Shown: positions 7,787-17,919 of the stretch, one piece after another | How positions within the stretch are numbered: the stretch's first letter is position 1 | Layout of the letters: each line of letters begins with the position of its first letter | Source: an uncultured Clostridia bacterium | GTDB lineage: Bacteria; Bacillota; Clostridia; Christensenellales; Borkfalkiaceae | Direction of reading: 5' to 3' | Length of the DNA stretch: 64,000 bases | Assembly (NCBI GenBank): GCA_947629515.1 | Contig: CANRDY010000004.1 | Location: forward strand, 1-64,000 | The notes under the pieces: generated by a model | Databases searched by the model: none | What the model was told of the DNA's origin: nothing | What the model saw: only the letters and a program-made list of their open reading frames with translations | Position numbers and translations under genes: made by a program

Positions 7787-9637
7787 ATGATAAGGCGTTG
7801 CGTAAAAGACCCCGAGCTTGAAAAGTTCCATAAGGGAATGAGTTTTAAGTCTTACGGTTTTTTCGGCTGTCACAAATGCGCGGACGGTGAGTACGCGTTC
7901 CGCGTTTGGGCGCCCCGCGCGAAGAGCGTCGAGCTGGTTCTGAACGGAATGATCTTTCCCGCCGAACTGCTTGACGACGGTCAGTCTTTCGCAGTTTATG
8001 CTTCGGCAAAAGAGGGCGACCTTTACTATTACCGCATAATCACTTACGATGGCAGAACGCTTGAAAAGTGCGATCCTTACGCGTTCCGCACCGACTTCCC
8101 CAACTCGTTCAGTTCTGTAGTTTACGATCTGCCGAAGCCCGAAGATTATTCGGGTTTATACGAGGCTTCGGGATACGACGTTCCGATGAGCGTGTTCGAG
8201 GTCAATCTGCTTTCGTGGAAGAGGAAAGAGGACGGCTCGTATTTGAGCTATAAAGAGCTTGAAGAAGAGCTTGTGCCCTATGTACGGGATATGGGCTACA
8301 CTCACGTGGAGTTTATGCCCGTTACGGAATTTCCGTTCGACGGATCGTGGGGGTATCAGGTCACGGGCTATTTCGCCCCGACCGCCCGTCTCGGTTCGCC
8401 CGCAGATTTTCAAAGCCTTGTTGCGGCTTTCCACAAAAACGGCATAAAAGTCATTCTCGATTGGGTCCCCGCACATTTTCCCAAAGACAGCTTCGGCTTG
8501 TACGAATTCGACGGACAACCCCTTTACGAATGTCCGCTGTGGGACAGAATGGAGCACAGCGGTTGGGGCACGCGGAGGTTCGATTTCGGCAGGGGAGAAG
8601 TAGACAGCTTTTTGCTTTCGTCGGCTTGTTTCCTCTTCGAGCAGTACAGAGTGGACGGGCTTAGAGTCGACGCGGTCGCCTCGATGCTCTACCTCGATTA
8701 CGACAGAGCGGCGGGAGATTTCACCCCAAACGCGTTCGGCGGCAACGGCAACCTCGAGGCGACGGACTTCATAAAAAAGCTGAACCAAACGGTTAAGCAA
8801 TTGTACCCCGGCTGTCTGATGATAGCCGAAGAATCGACGAGCTATCCCGCCGTGACCCGCAAAACGCAAGAGGGCGGGCTGGGGTTCGACTTCAAATGGA
8901 ATATGGGCTGGATGAACGACGTGCTGTTCTATTGCCGTCAAGACCCGTATTTTCGTAACCATCACCACGGCAAGATAACCTTTTCGCTCATGTACGCCTT
9001 TTCCGAAAGGTACATTCTTCCCCTTTCGCACGACGAGGTAGTGCACGTAAAAGGCTCGATCGTAAATAAAATGCCCGGCGAGTACGCCGATAAATTTGCG
9101 GGTGAGCGGGAGCTGTTGGCTTATATGTACGCCCACCCCGGCAAAAAGCTCAATTTTATGGGCTACGAAATAGCGCAGTTCAGCGAATGGAACTATAAGA
9201 GCGGCGTAGATTACTTTCTCGAAAAGTTCGAGTTACACGCAAAAATGAGAGTTTTTGCGCGTGAAATAAATTTATTTTACAGAAACTGCCCGCAACTTTA
9301 CGAAATTGACGAAAGCTGGAACGGGTTTGAATGGCTCGTCGTAGACGACAGGTTCAACAACGTGATAGCGTTCAACAGATATTCGAAATCGGGCGAAAGC
9401 CTTACCGTCATAGTCAACTTTTCGGGCGTGGATATAAAGGGCTACGGAATAGGAGTGGCTGAACGCGCGAAGTACAGGATCGTCTTTTCCACAGATAAAA
9501 AGGCGTTCGGCGGAAGAGGAGCTTTGCGCAAAAAGGTTTTTTATACTCGGAAGCAAACAAGTCACGGAAAACGGCACACGCTATTTGCCGATATTCCCAA
9601 ACTGACTTGTATGTATTTAATAAAAGAAAATAAATAA
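7787..9637 (+). CDS. glgB: 1,4-alpha-glucan branching enzyme
   Basis: 616 residues. Carbohydrate-binding module 48 occupies about 20-120 ([15 protein letters not shown]) and the GH13 catalytic barrel about 150-500. Conserved GH13 regions are visible: DWVPAHF, the nucleophile region [12 protein letters not shown], the general acid in AEEST, and LSHDEVVH. It creates alpha-1,6 branches in glycogen. It is the first gene of glgB-C-D-A-P. The chosen ATG has no proper Shine-Dalgarno site, only AGG touching the start, and the nearest promoter would give a nearly leaderless mRNA. The next in-frame ATG (residue 18) would cut into the conserved N terminus. Confidence 0.93.
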   Translation: MIRRCVKDPELEKFHKGMSFKSYGFFGCHKCADGEYAFRVWAPRAKSVELVLNGMIFPAELLDDGQSFAVYASAKEGDLYYYRIITYDGRTLEKCDPYAFRTDFPNSFSSVVYDLPKPEDYSGLYEASGYDVPMSVFEVNLLSWKRKEDGSYLSYKELEEELVPYVRDMGYTHVEFMPVTEFPFDGSWGYQVTGYFAPTARLGSPADFQSLVAAFHKNGIKVILDWVPAHFPKDSFGLYEFDGQPLYECPLWDRMEHSGWGTRRFDFGRGEVDSFLLSSACFLFEQYRVDGLRVDAVASMLYLDYDRAAGDFTPNAFGGNGNLEATDFIKKLNQTVKQLYPGCLMIAEESTSYPAVTRKTQEGGLGFDFKWNMGWMNDVLFYCRQDPYFRNHHHGKITFSLMYAFSERYILPLSHDEVVHVKGSIVNKMPGEYADKFAGERELLAYMYAHPGKKLNFMGYEIAQFSEWNYKSGVDYFLEKFELHAKMRVFAREINLFYRNCPQLYEIDESWNGFEWLVVDDRFNNVIAFNRYSKSGESLTVIVNFSGVDIKGYGIGVAERAKYRIVFSTDKKAFGGRGALRKKVFYTRKQTSHGKRHTLFADIPKLTCMYLIKENK

Positions 9638-9657
9638 ATTTTTTGGGGGAATTGACA

Positions 9658-10860
9658 ATGCTCAGAAAAAAGGAATGTGTAGCAATGTTGCTTGCCGGCG
9701 GACAGGGTTCAAGACTCTATGCGCTTACAAGCAATATCGCAAAACCCGCAGTTTCGTTCGGCTCGAAGTACAGAATAATCGACTTCCCGCTGTCTAACTG
9801 CATCAACTCGGGGATAGATACCGTCGGCGTACTTACGCAGTATCAACCCCTCGTGCTTAACGAGTACGTAGGCAACGGTCAGCCTTGGGATCTCGACAGA
9901 ACTTTCGGCGGCGTTCATATTCTTTCGCCCTACGAAGCGAAGAAGGACACCAGCTGGTACAAAGGCACCGCGAACGCGATCTATCAGAACATAAGGTTCA
10001 TGAAGATGTACGATCCCGAATACGTGCTCATTCTTTCGGGCGACCACATTTATAAAATGGACTACGACAAGATGCTTGCGGCTCACAAAGAGGCGCATGC
10101 CGATTGCACGATAGCCTGCATGAAAGTGCCCATGAAAGAGGCTTCGAGGTTCGGTATACTCAACACCAATCCCGACGGAACTATATACGAGTTCGAAGAG
10201 AAGCCCAAACAGCCCAAGAGCGATTTGGCTTCGATGGGTATTTACATATTCACGGCTTCCAAGCTCTTCAAGTATCTCGAAGAGGACGACAAGAACCCCG
10301 ATTCCGAAAAGGACTTCGGCAAGAACGTGCTTCCCGCAATGCTCAACGCGGGCGAAAAGATGTATTCTTACCGCTTCGAGGGCTATTGGAAAGACGTCGG
10401 AACGATAAGCTCGCTGTGGGAAGCGAACATGGATCTGTTGGGCGTAGTTCCCAACTTCGAGCTTGCCGACAGAGACAGAGTTATACATTCGAGAAGCCCG
10501 CTCGCGCCTCCCGCGTTCGTAGAGGGAGAAGTTATCAACTCGATAGTAGCGACGGGTTGCGAAGTAGAGGGCAAAGTTGTCAATTCCATAATAGGCACTA
10601 ACTGCGTCATCGAAAAGGGCGCGGAAGTTTGCGACAGCGTTCTCATGGGCAACATAGTCGTAAAGGCGGGCGCAAAGATAAATTACGCCATAGTCGACGA
10701 AGAAGTAACCATTTGCGAAAAGGCGGAGATCGGCGCAACCATCGAAGAAGCTAAAAAAGTCGAAAGCAAAACTTCGGGTATAGCCGTACTCGGCAGGGGA
10801 ATTACCGTCAGCAAAAACGGCAAGGTTCCCGCAGGCGAAATAATCGATAAGAACGTATAA
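9658..10860 (+). CDS. glgC: Glucose-1-phosphate adenylyltransferase, catalytic subunit
   Basis: 400 residues from ATG 9658, preceded by GGGGGA at a proper distance; an in-frame TTG at 9643 lies upstream of that site and is rejected. The N-terminal nucleotidyltransferase motif is [16 protein letters not shown]. Also present are the [12 protein letters not shown] catalytic region, the EEKPKQPKS lysine motif and [13 protein letters not shown], which contacts glucose-1-phosphate. A left-handed beta-helix forms the C terminus. It makes ADP-glucose from ATP and glucose-1-phosphate, the committed step of bacterial glycogen synthesis, and lies 13 bp before glgD. Confidence 0.95.
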   Translation: MLRKKECVAMLLAGGQGSRLYALTSNIAKPAVSFGSKYRIIDFPLSNCINSGIDTVGVLTQYQPLVLNEYVGNGQPWDLDRTFGGVHILSPYEAKKDTSWYKGTANAIYQNIRFMKMYDPEYVLILSGDHIYKMDYDKMLAAHKEAHADCTIACMKVPMKEASRFGILNTNPDGTIYEFEEKPKQPKSDLASMGIYIFTASKLFKYLEEDDKNPDSEKDFGKNVLPAMLNAGEKMYSYRFEGYWKDVGTISSLWEANMDLLGVVPNFELADRDRVIHSRSPLAPPAFVEGEVINSIVATGCEVEGKVVNSIIGTNCVIEKGAEVCDSVLMGNIVVKAGAKINYAIVDEEVTICEKAEIGATIEEAKKVESKTSGIAVLGRGITVSKNGKVPAGEIIDKNV

Positions 10861-10873
10861 GGGGGAATTAATA

Positions 10874-11980
10874 ATGGCTACAACAGTTGGTGTTATATTT
10901 TCAAGCATAAACGAAGAAAACATACCCGAACTTACCAAAGTTCGCTCCACTGGTTCTGTGCCTTACGGCGGAAGATATCGCCTTGTTGACTTTGCTCTTT
11001 CGAACATGGTCAACTCGGGCATAACCACGGTGGGTATCATAACCAAAAACAATTATCAGTCGCTCATGGATCACCTCGGCTCGGGGAAATTCTGGGACCT
11101 TGCCAGAAAGGAGGGAGGACTTATTTTGCTTCCCCCTTACAGCGACGAAACCGAAACGCTCTATAAAAACCGCCTTGAAGCTCTCAAAGGCGCAACGGCT
11201 TTCCTGCGCAAGGCAAAAGAGGACTTTGTCGTCCTTGCCGACAGCGACGCCGTTTACAAACTCGATTACAGCAAAGTTATCGAAGCGCACATAAAGAACA
11301 ACGCCGATATAACCCTTGTTTATCACGAGCACGAGCTTAAAAAGTCGCGTTATTATATGGCTTTCGAAACGGACGAAAACGATAAAATCACCGATATTCA
11401 GATAAATCCCTCGGCGGGCGGAGTTAAAAAGAACTACATAAACGTTATGGTAGCGCGCACTTCGTTCCTTTTAAGACTCATTCAGGACGCTATCCAGCAC
11501 GGTTATACGAGTTTCGGCAAGGATATCCTCAGCCCCGGCGTAAAGACCTATAACCTCTATGCCTATAAATTCGACGGATATTACGCCGATATAACTTCGC
11601 TTAACGCGTACTTCAACGCCAATATGGACTTGCTCAACAAGGAAGTAAGGCAAGAGATCTTCGGCGACAGAGACGTTTACACAAAGGTAAACGACAGCGC
11701 GCCCGCGAAATTCACCGAAACCGCAAAGGTCAAAAATTCGCTCATCTCCGACGGCTGTATAATCGAGGGTACGGTTGAAAATTGTATTCTCTTCCGCGGC
11801 GTTAAGATAGGTTTGGGCACGGTCGTTAAAAACTGCATACTCATGACGGACAACATAGTAGGCGAAAACTGCAATCTTTCGTATGTGGTAAGCGATAAAA
11901 ATTCTGTAATTCGCGATAACAGAGTGCTCGCGGGATGCGAAATTCAGCCCTATTTCATAAATAAGGGTTCACTCATATAA
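10874..11980 (+). CDS. glgD: GlgD, partner subunit of ADP-glucose pyrophosphorylase
   Basis: 368 residues, homologous to GlgC throughout (GGRYRLVDFALSNMVNSGI, KFDGYYADI, C-terminal beta-helix). The N-terminal GGxGxRL phosphate-binding loop is absent: the protein starts TTVGVIFSSINEENIPELTK. That is the hallmark of GlgD, a Firmicutes paralogue reported to form a heteromer with GlgC and raise its activity while being poorly active alone. Shine-Dalgarno GGGGGA lies just upstream. Its presence supports a Firmicutes origin for the window. Confidence 0.93.
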   Translation: MATTVGVIFSSINEENIPELTKVRSTGSVPYGGRYRLVDFALSNMVNSGITTVGIITKNNYQSLMDHLGSGKFWDLARKEGGLILLPPYSDETETLYKNRLEALKGATAFLRKAKEDFVVLADSDAVYKLDYSKVIEAHIKNNADITLVYHEHELKKSRYYMAFETDENDKITDIQINPSAGGVKKNYINVMVARTSFLLRLIQDAIQHGYTSFGKDILSPGVKTYNLYAYKFDGYYADITSLNAYFNANMDLLNKEVRQEIFGDRDVYTKVNDSAPAKFTETAKVKNSLISDGCIIEGTVENCILFRGVKIGLGTVVKNCILMTDNIVGENCNLSYVVSDKNSVIRDNRVLAGCEIQPYFINKGSLI

Positions 11981-12000
11981 ATCAATTCAGGGGGAAAAAT

Positions 12001-13521
12001 ATGGCTACTGCAAAAACAGTTAAATCGGCTAAATCGCCTAAATCCGCAAGTGCGGACAAGGCGGTAAAAAAGCAGAAAAAAGCGACGGAAGTAAAGGAAG
12101 TTGCCGAAAAGAAGAAGATACTTTTCGTTGCTTCCGAGGCGGCTCCTTTCATTCAGACGGGCGGTCTTGCCGAAGTGACGGGTTCGCTTTCGAAAGCCCT
12201 TGCGGCAAGCGGGAAGTTCGACGTGCGCGTCGTACTGCCGCTTTATTCGGACATCAAAAAGGAGTACAGAGACCAGTTCTCGTATATAGGCAACCTCTAT
12301 GTACACCTTGCTTGGCGTAACCAATACTGCGGGATATTCTCGTACGTTAAAGACGGCGTAACTTTCTACTTCATCGACAACGAATTTTACTTCAAACGTC
12401 CCGGGTGCTACGGCTATTACGACGACGGCGAAAGGTTCGCATTCTTCTCGAGGAGCGTTCTCGAAATAATGCCTTTCTTAAACTTCTTCCCCGACGTTAT
12501 GCACTGCCATGATTGGCAAGCGGCTCTTGCGGCTATTTATCTCAAAACAAATTATTGTTTCAGAGAGGAGTACCAATACATAAGAGCACTTTTTACCATT
12601 CACAACATAGAATATCAGGGACAGTATTCGCTCGATCTGTTAAGCGATCTATTCGACATTTACGGTAGCTATCAGTACCTTGTCGAATACAACAACTCTA
12701 TCAACCTTATGAAGGGCGCAATTGAGTGCTGCGAAAGGTTTTCGACGGTCAGCCCTCGCTATGCCGAGGAGATTAAAGACCCGTATTATGCACACGGGCT
12801 CGATCCCATAATCAGAAACAACGAGTTCAAACTTACGGGTATTCTCAACGGTATTGACGACGTCGGCTATAACTGCGCGCTCGACAGTCACCTTTTTGCC
12901 AACTACACGCCCGACGATTTCACCAACAAAGCAATATGCAAAAAAGAGCTTCAAAAGATGCTTAATTTGCCCGAAAAGCCCGATACGCCCATCATTTCGA
13001 TGGTTTCGCGCCTTGTTTCACACAAGGGTCTCGACCTCGTTACCGCGGTAATAGAGGATCTGTTACGCGACGACGTTCAGGTGGTCATACTCGGCACGGG
13101 CGATTCGCACTTCGAGGGATATTTCCGCGATTTAGCTTACAGGTATCCCGACAAATTGAGCGCGAACATAGTTTTCAACGGAGACCTTTCCCGCAAGATA
13201 TATTCGGGTTCGGACATATTCCTTATGCCTTCGAAGTCGGAACCCTGCGGACTTTCGCAGATGATAGCTTGCCGTTACGGCACCGTTCCCATCGTAAGGG
13301 AGACGGGCGGTCTTTACGACAGTATCAAACCCTTGCAAAACGGCTACACGTTCGCCAATTACAACGCGCACGACATGCTCTACGTCATACGCGAAGCTAT
13401 CTCCGATTATAAAAACAAAGAAGAGTGGAAAAAACTTATGTACAGAGCGGCAACGACCGATTTTAGCTGGAGTCACTCTGCAAAGGACTACGAAGCTCTT
13501 TATTTGGATATGCTTAAATAA
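12001..13521 (+). CDS. glgA: Glycogen synthase (GT5)
   Basis: 506 residues. A Lys/Ala-rich, probably disordered N-terminal extension (residues 1-37, with KSAKSPKSASADKAVKKQKK) precedes the GT5 fold, which begins KKILFVASEAAPF. The ADP-glucose loop, usually KTGGL, reads QTGGLAEV here: a Gln replaces the conserved Lys. The C-terminal SKSEPCGLSQMIACRYG and RETGGLYDSI motifs are intact. It extends alpha-1,4-glucan from ADP-glucose. The start is ATG after AGGGGGA. Overall length and remaining motifs argue for an active enzyme despite the Lys-to-Gln change. Confidence 0.93.
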   Translation: MATAKTVKSAKSPKSASADKAVKKQKKATEVKEVAEKKKILFVASEAAPFIQTGGLAEVTGSLSKALAASGKFDVRVVLPLYSDIKKEYRDQFSYIGNLYVHLAWRNQYCGIFSYVKDGVTFYFIDNEFYFKRPGCYGYYDDGERFAFFSRSVLEIMPFLNFFPDVMHCHDWQAALAAIYLKTNYCFREEYQYIRALFTIHNIEYQGQYSLDLLSDLFDIYGSYQYLVEYNNSINLMKGAIECCERFSTVSPRYAEEIKDPYYAHGLDPIIRNNEFKLTGILNGIDDVGYNCALDSHLFANYTPDDFTNKAICKKELQKMLNLPEKPDTPIISMVSRLVSHKGLDLVTAVIEDLLRDDVQVVILGTGDSHFEGYFRDLAYRYPDKLSANIVFNGDLSRKIYSGSDIFLMPSKSEPCGLSQMIACRYGTVPIVRETGGLYDSIKPLQNGYTFANYNAHDMLYVIREAISDYKNKEEWKKLMYRAATTDFSWSHSAKDYEALYLDMLK

Positions 13522-13542
13522 TTTACAAATTAGGAGAATTTA

Positions 13543-15984
13543 ATGAGTAACACTGCTATTACCGAAAAGGAAGTCAAGGATCAAATCAAGGGAAAGCTCG
13601 CCCGCTATTTCGGCGTAGCCCCCGCCGAGGCTTCCAAAGACCAGATTTACAAAGCCGTAGTGATGGTGGTAAGGGATATACTCCTCGAAAAGCGTCAGCG
13701 GTTTTCTAAAAAGGTCAAGGCAAAGCGCGCAAAGAGAGTTTATTATCTTTGCATGGAATTCCTTTTGGGGCGTTCACTTAAAAACAGCTTATACAACCTC
13801 AGCGTAACGCCTGTGTTCGAAAAGGCAATTTCGTCTTACGGGCTTAAACTCGACGACTTATATGAACTTGAACCCGACGCCGGCTTGGGTAATGGCGGTT
13901 TAGGCAGACTTGCCGCATGCTTTATGGACGCCCTTGCGACGGGCAATTATCCCGCAATGGGGTATTCTCTCCGCTATGAATACGGGCTTTTCAAGCAGAA
14001 AATAGTCGACGGCTGGCAGATAGAACTGCCCGACGCATGGCTTCCCGGCGGCGAAGCATGGCTTACTCAAAGAACCGATAAAAACTTTATCGTAAAATTC
14101 AACGGACAAATCGAAGAGCGTTGGACGGAGAACGGACTTCAAACCAACTACGTAAACAGCACCGATATTCAGGCTGTTGCCTATGACATGATGATCTCGG
14201 GCAAAGACAGCGACGCAGTGTCGGTTTTAAGACTGTGGAAGGCGAAACCCGTTCAAGACTTCAACATGAAGCTCTTTTCGCAGGGTGAATATTATCAAGC
14301 GATGTCCGACGACAACGAGGCTGATTTACTCACCAAAGTGCTCTATCCCGCCGATAACCACAATGCGGGTAAGTCGCTCAGACTTAAACAGCAGTATTTC
14401 CTGTGCTCGGCGTCAATTCAAAACATAGTGGAGGACCACAAACACCGTTACGGCGATTTGAGGGATCTTCCCAAGCTGGCGGCGATCCACCTCAACGATA
14501 CGCACCCCGCAATGGCTATTCCCGAGCTTATGCGAATTTTAATCGACGAATACTTCTACGATTGGGATCAAGCGTGGGCTATAACAACGGCAACTTGCGC
14601 GTATACCAACCACACGGTTCTTGCGGAAGCCCTTGAAACGTGGAACGAGGATTTAATAAAACGCACCGTTCCCCGTATACATTCGATAATTAAGGAAATC
14701 AACAGACGTCTTTGCGAAGAGCTGTGGGGTAAATTCCCCGGCGAATGGGCAAAGATTTCGAGAATGTCTATTATCGAACACGAACGTGTTAAGATGGCAA
14801 ACCTCAGCGTTTACGGCGGACACAGCGTAAACGGCGTTTCCGCGCTCCACAGCGAGATAATCAAGACCTCGGTTTTCAAAGATTTCTACGATTTTACCCC
14901 CGAAAAGTTCACCAACGTAACGAACGGCATCGCGCACAGACGCTGGCTCAACCAGTCGAACCCCGAGCTTGCCGAGCTTTTGAACGAGTGTATCGGCGAC
15001 GGTTACGTTCTTAACGGTTCGGTTCTTGCCGAATTCAAAAAATTCGAAGACGACGAAAGCGTGTTGAAACGCCTTCAAGAAATCAAACTTATAAAGAAAA
15101 AGCAATTTGCCGAATACGCAAGGAAGAAGCAAAACGCGATAATCGACCCCGAAACCATTTTCGACGTACAGGCGAAGAGGCTTCACGAGTACAAGCGACA
15201 GCTTTTGAACGTGTTGAACATTATCGACACATATCTCGATCTGCTTGACAACCCCAACCTCGACATCGTTCCCAAAACATACATTTTCGGCGCAAAAGCC
15301 GCGCCCGGGTACGACATGGCGAAGAAGATAATCAAGCTCATCAACTACCTTGCCGAAGATATCAAGCAGCACCCGCAGATCAACGAAAAACTCAATATTA
15401 TCTACATGGAGGACTACAACGTCACCATGTCCGAAAAACTTATGCCCGCAAGCGAAGTTTCCGAGCAGATCTCCCTTGCAGGAAAAGAGGCAAGCGGCAC
15501 GGGCAATATGAAGTTTATGATCAACGGCGCACTCACCATAGGCACGCTTGACGGCGCGAACGTCGAAATGGCGGAAGCAGTGGGAGACGAAAATATCTTC
15601 ATATTCGGTTACAAGTCGAACGAAGTCGACGAAATTTGGCGCAACGGTTACAGTTCGAGCAAGTATTATAACGAATCCCCCAGACTGCGCAGAATTATCG
15701 AAGCGCTCATAATCGGCTTCAATAACGAATCGTTTGCCGAAATTGCGAACTATTTGCTCACGGGTTCGCCCGTTGCCGACCCGTACATGTGTATGGCGGA
15801 CTTCGCGGCTTACACCAAAACCCAACACAGAATTTCGGATCTGTATGTATCCGACAAGACCAAATGGAACCAGATGTCGCTCAGAAATATAGCGGCGGCG
15901 GGAATTTTCGCCGCAGACCGCAGTATTGCCGAGTATGCAGAAAATATCTGGAATCTCAAAAAATTGAGTCTTGAAACAAAGTAA
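13543..15984 (+). CDS. glgP: Glycogen/starch/alpha-glucan phosphorylase
   Basis: 813 residues, the usual length for GT35. The pyridoxal-phosphate lysine motif EASGTGNMKFMINGALTIGT lies near residues 646-665. The N-terminal half contains LEPDAGLGNGGLGRLAACF and HLNDTHPAMAIPELMR. It releases glucose-1-phosphate from the polymer. It is the last gene of the operon (21-bp gap from glgA, Shine-Dalgarno TAGGAGAA), so synthesis and breakdown enzymes are co-transcribed. A hairpin follows nine bases after the stop. Confidence 0.96.
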   Translation: MSNTAITEKEVKDQIKGKLARYFGVAPAEASKDQIYKAVVMVVRDILLEKRQRFSKKVKAKRAKRVYYLCMEFLLGRSLKNSLYNLSVTPVFEKAISSYGLKLDDLYELEPDAGLGNGGLGRLAACFMDALATGNYPAMGYSLRYEYGLFKQKIVDGWQIELPDAWLPGGEAWLTQRTDKNFIVKFNGQIEERWTENGLQTNYVNSTDIQAVAYDMMISGKDSDAVSVLRLWKAKPVQDFNMKLFSQGEYYQAMSDDNEADLLTKVLYPADNHNAGKSLRLKQQYFLCSASIQNIVEDHKHRYGDLRDLPKLAAIHLNDTHPAMAIPELMRILIDEYFYDWDQAWAITTATCAYTNHTVLAEALETWNEDLIKRTVPRIHSIIKEINRRLCEELWGKFPGEWAKISRMSIIEHERVKMANLSVYGGHSVNGVSALHSEIIKTSVFKDFYDFTPEKFTNVTNGIAHRRWLNQSNPELAELLNECIGDGYVLNGSVLAEFKKFEDDESVLKRLQEIKLIKKKQFAEYARKKQNAIIDPETIFDVQAKRLHEYKRQLLNVLNIIDTYLDLLDNPNLDIVPKTYIFGAKAAPGYDMAKKIIKLINYLAEDIKQHPQINEKLNIIYMEDYNVTMSEKLMPASEVSEQISLAGKEASGTGNMKFMINGALTIGTLDGANVEMAEAVGDENIFIFGYKSNEVDEIWRNGYSSSKYYNESPRLRRIIEALIIGFNNESFAEIANYLLTGSPVADPYMCMADFAAYTKTQHRISDLYVSDKTKWNQMSLRNIAAAGIFAADRSIAEYAENIWNLKKLSLETK

Positions 15985-15992
15985 AATTGCAC

Positions 15993-16015
15993 GAGCCGAG
16001 GCTTTGCCTCGGCTC
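15993..16015 (+). terminator. Hairpin at the end of the glycogen operon
   Basis: A 10-bp perfect stem GAGCCGAGGC / GCCTCGGCTC with a three-base loop. There is no good U-tract; instead a second hairpin (16023-16045) follows directly. Confidence 0.7.
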
Positions 16016-16022
16016 TGTAATA

Positions 16023-16045
16023 AGTACTATGTCAAACATAGTACT
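16023..16045. repeat. Inverted repeat built from AGTACTATG / CATAGTACT
   Basis: Nine-base arms around a five-base TCAAA loop, immediately after the glgP hairpin. Each arm is most of the 12-bp palindrome CATAGTACTATG seen twice elsewhere in the window (28621 and 49012). Confidence 0.7.
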
Positions 16046-16522
16046 ATCAAAATTACCGATATTTCAGCCAAAAACGGCTAAAAAACAGCTAAAAAATCGC
16101 CCGAAATCAATTAAACGCTTTGACAATGCGGGAAGTCGGTTTTAATTCAATATTAAAAATTTCAGCGAAAATATAATAGAATCGACCGCATTTTAACGCA
16201 ATTTTAACGCAATTTTAACGTATTTTAAGCGATTTTCAGCGGAAATTACTTGAATTTATCCGATAAACCGACTTATTTAACAGAAGTTACAAAGCGCAAA
16301 AAATCACACGGCAATACAACGAAAATCTATCATAAACGCGATTACTTAAAAAATATTTGTTAAATCGAATTACGAAAAAGCAAAATAACTGCAAAACAAA
16401 ACGGCGAGATTTTCATAATTTTTTATTAAAATTTTATTAAATCAGCATAAATTTACCAAATTAATAAAATAAAATTTTTTATAAGAAAATGAAATTAAAT
16501 TTTGAAATCCATAATAATTTAA
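16046..16522. other. AT-rich intergenic region with short tandem repeats, no gene seen
   Basis: About 480 bp with no credible reading frame on either strand. At 16188-16239 there are about five 10-11 bp tandem units resembling GCAATTTTAAC (two exact copies at 16198 and 16209). The rest is long A- and T-rich runs. I see no RNA gene fold I can name. It may be a spacer, a nucleoid-protein binding site or the decayed remnant of an insertion. Confidence 0.5.
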
Positions 16523-16551
16523 TTGACTTCGCCCCCACCATCGTGTAAAAT
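16523..16551 (+). promoter_or_regulatory. Sigma-A promoter of the Xer-type recombinase
   Basis: TTGACT, 17-bp spacer, TAAAAT. The resulting leader of about 120 nt contains a 7-bp hairpin (CGTAAAA / TTTTACG, 16565-16584) and a GGAG site before the ATG. Confidence 0.65.
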
Positions 16552-16680
16552 GGTACTAACGTTACGTAAAAGCTGTGTTTTACGAAGCGTTTAATGCACT
16601 CTCATATTCCAAAACAAACCAAAAAAGCAAATAATGGGACTTCTCCCCTTACAAAAGAACAACAGTATCGGAGAACATAA

Positions 16681-17796
16681 ATGGGTACAAATTTCTACGT
16701 TCAGCGGAACAATAAGAATCTTGAAACTATCGAAAGGTTGTTAAATGAAGAACTGCCGTCATTCTGTTCTGATTATTTTATGGCGATCGACAGTCAGACT
16801 TCCCCGCTTACACGCTTGAACTATGCTCATGATTTAAAGATCTTCTTTTACTACCTTCAGGAACGCAAATTCAGAGGTTCTAAAAAAATCAAGGAAATGA
16901 CGCTCGAGGACATGGAATCGGTCACGAGCACCGACGTCGAGTATTTCCTCAGCTTTCTCTCCCACTACAATTACAGCGGCAAATTACACACCTGCAACGA
17001 ACGGGCAAAGGCTCGCAAACTTTCGTCGGTTCGCGCAATGTTCAAATACTTTTTCAATAAAGGTTATATAAGCGTAGACAACTCCTCAAAGGTCGCCACG
17101 CCCAAACTGCACGAAAAGCCGATAATAAGGCTCGACACCAACGAAATGTTCGACATAATAAAGACTGCAGAAAACGGCACGGGGCTTACCCCCCACCAAA
17201 TGGCGTATCACGAAAAGAACAAGGAACGCGATTCCGCCATTTTGATGCTCTTCCTCGGCACGGGTATCCGTATCAGCGAGCTGGTCGGCTTGAACAACGA
17301 GGATTTGAACTTTAAGGACAACTCCTTTGTCGTTACCCGCAAGGGCGGCAACAAGGCTGTGCTGTATTTTGACGATGACGTCGCCGCCTCTTTGCAGCGT
17401 TACATTGAATATAAAGAGAAAAACGCCGAAAAAATTACCGAAACCACTGCTCTTTTTGTCTCGAACAACGTCAACAGAATTTCGGTGCGTGCGGTCGAAA
17501 ACCTTGTGCAGAAGTATGCAAAAATCGTGTCGCCACTCAAAAAAATTTCCCCGCACAAACTGCGTTCGACCTACGGCACACAGCTTTACAGGGAAACGGG
17601 CGATATTTATATAGTTGCGGACGTGCTCGGGCATAAGGACGTCAACACGACCCGCAAACACTATGCGGCTATCTCCGACGACAACCGCCGCGCGGTAGCG
17701 GGTTTGGTTCATTTAAGACCCACCGAAAAAAACAGCGAAGCCGCCGAAGAAACTCCCTCAACCGACCCCGACGAACCCGAAAACGACCATTCTTAG
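16681..17796 (+). CDS. Tyrosine recombinase of the XerC/XerD type
   Basis: 371 residues. A SAM-like core-binding domain (about 20-135) precedes the catalytic domain. All active-site residues can be placed: Arg197 (GTGIRISEL), a lysine in the TRKGGNK beta-hairpin (221-225), His302 and Arg305 (PHKLRSTYG), His328 (LGHKD) and the nucleophile Tyr338 (RKHYAAI). A hydrophilic loop near 163-183 and a 30-residue acidic tail extend it beyond classical XerC/D (about 300 aa). No phage genes, excisionase or att repeats are nearby. LexA and other core genes flank it, so a chromosomal housekeeping recombinase is more likely than a mobile-element integrase. It may resolve chromosome dimers; this is inference. 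Confidence 0.85.
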   Translation: MGTNFYVQRNNKNLETIERLLNEELPSFCSDYFMAIDSQTSPLTRLNYAHDLKIFFYYLQERKFRGSKKIKEMTLEDMESVTSTDVEYFLSFLSHYNYSGKLHTCNERAKARKLSSVRAMFKYFFNKGYISVDNSSKVATPKLHEKPIIRLDTNEMFDIIKTAENGTGLTPHQMAYHEKNKERDSAILMLFLGTGIRISELVGLNNEDLNFKDNSFVVTRKGGNKAVLYFDDDVAASLQRYIEYKEKNAEKITETTALFVSNNVNRISVRAVENLVQKYAKIVSPLKKISPHKLRSTYGTQLYRETGDIYIVADVLGHKDVNTTRKHYAAISDDNRRAVAGLVHLRPTEKNSEAAEETPSTDPDEPENDHS

Positions 17797-17882
17797 TTCA
17801 CGCTTAATTTAATATTTCATTTGGTGAACGGTGTTTTTTTGCGATCCTTCCCCCCCCACAGCCATTGTTATTAATGATACGT

Positions 17883-17919
17883 GCGCGCCCGACCTTTTAA
17901 GCTAAAAGGTCGGGCGCGC
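17883..17919. terminator. 17-bp perfect hairpin between convergent genes
   Basis: Arms at 17883-17899 and 17903-17919 pair without a mismatch around a three-base loop (arm GCGCGCCCGACCTTTTA). It sits between the recombinase (+) and the small cysteine-rich gene (-). Neither side has a long T-run. A weaker GTTCAC/GTGAAC hairpin with a T7 tract (17796-17839) lies just before it and probably ends the recombinase transcript. Confidence 0.6.

Noticed and set aside
9709-10950. Long open frame antisense to glgC (413 codons), and similar ones antisense to glgP, dnaE, htpG and leuS
   Set aside because: The sense genes are unmistakable; codon bias on the sense strand (few TTA, CTA, TCA) leaves the opposite strand open. 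No ribosome sites or recognisable domains.
16681-17796. Tyrosine recombinase as the integrase of a mobile element
   Set aside because: No phage, plasmid or conjugation genes, no att-like direct repeats, and core genes on both sides; a housekeeping role fits better.
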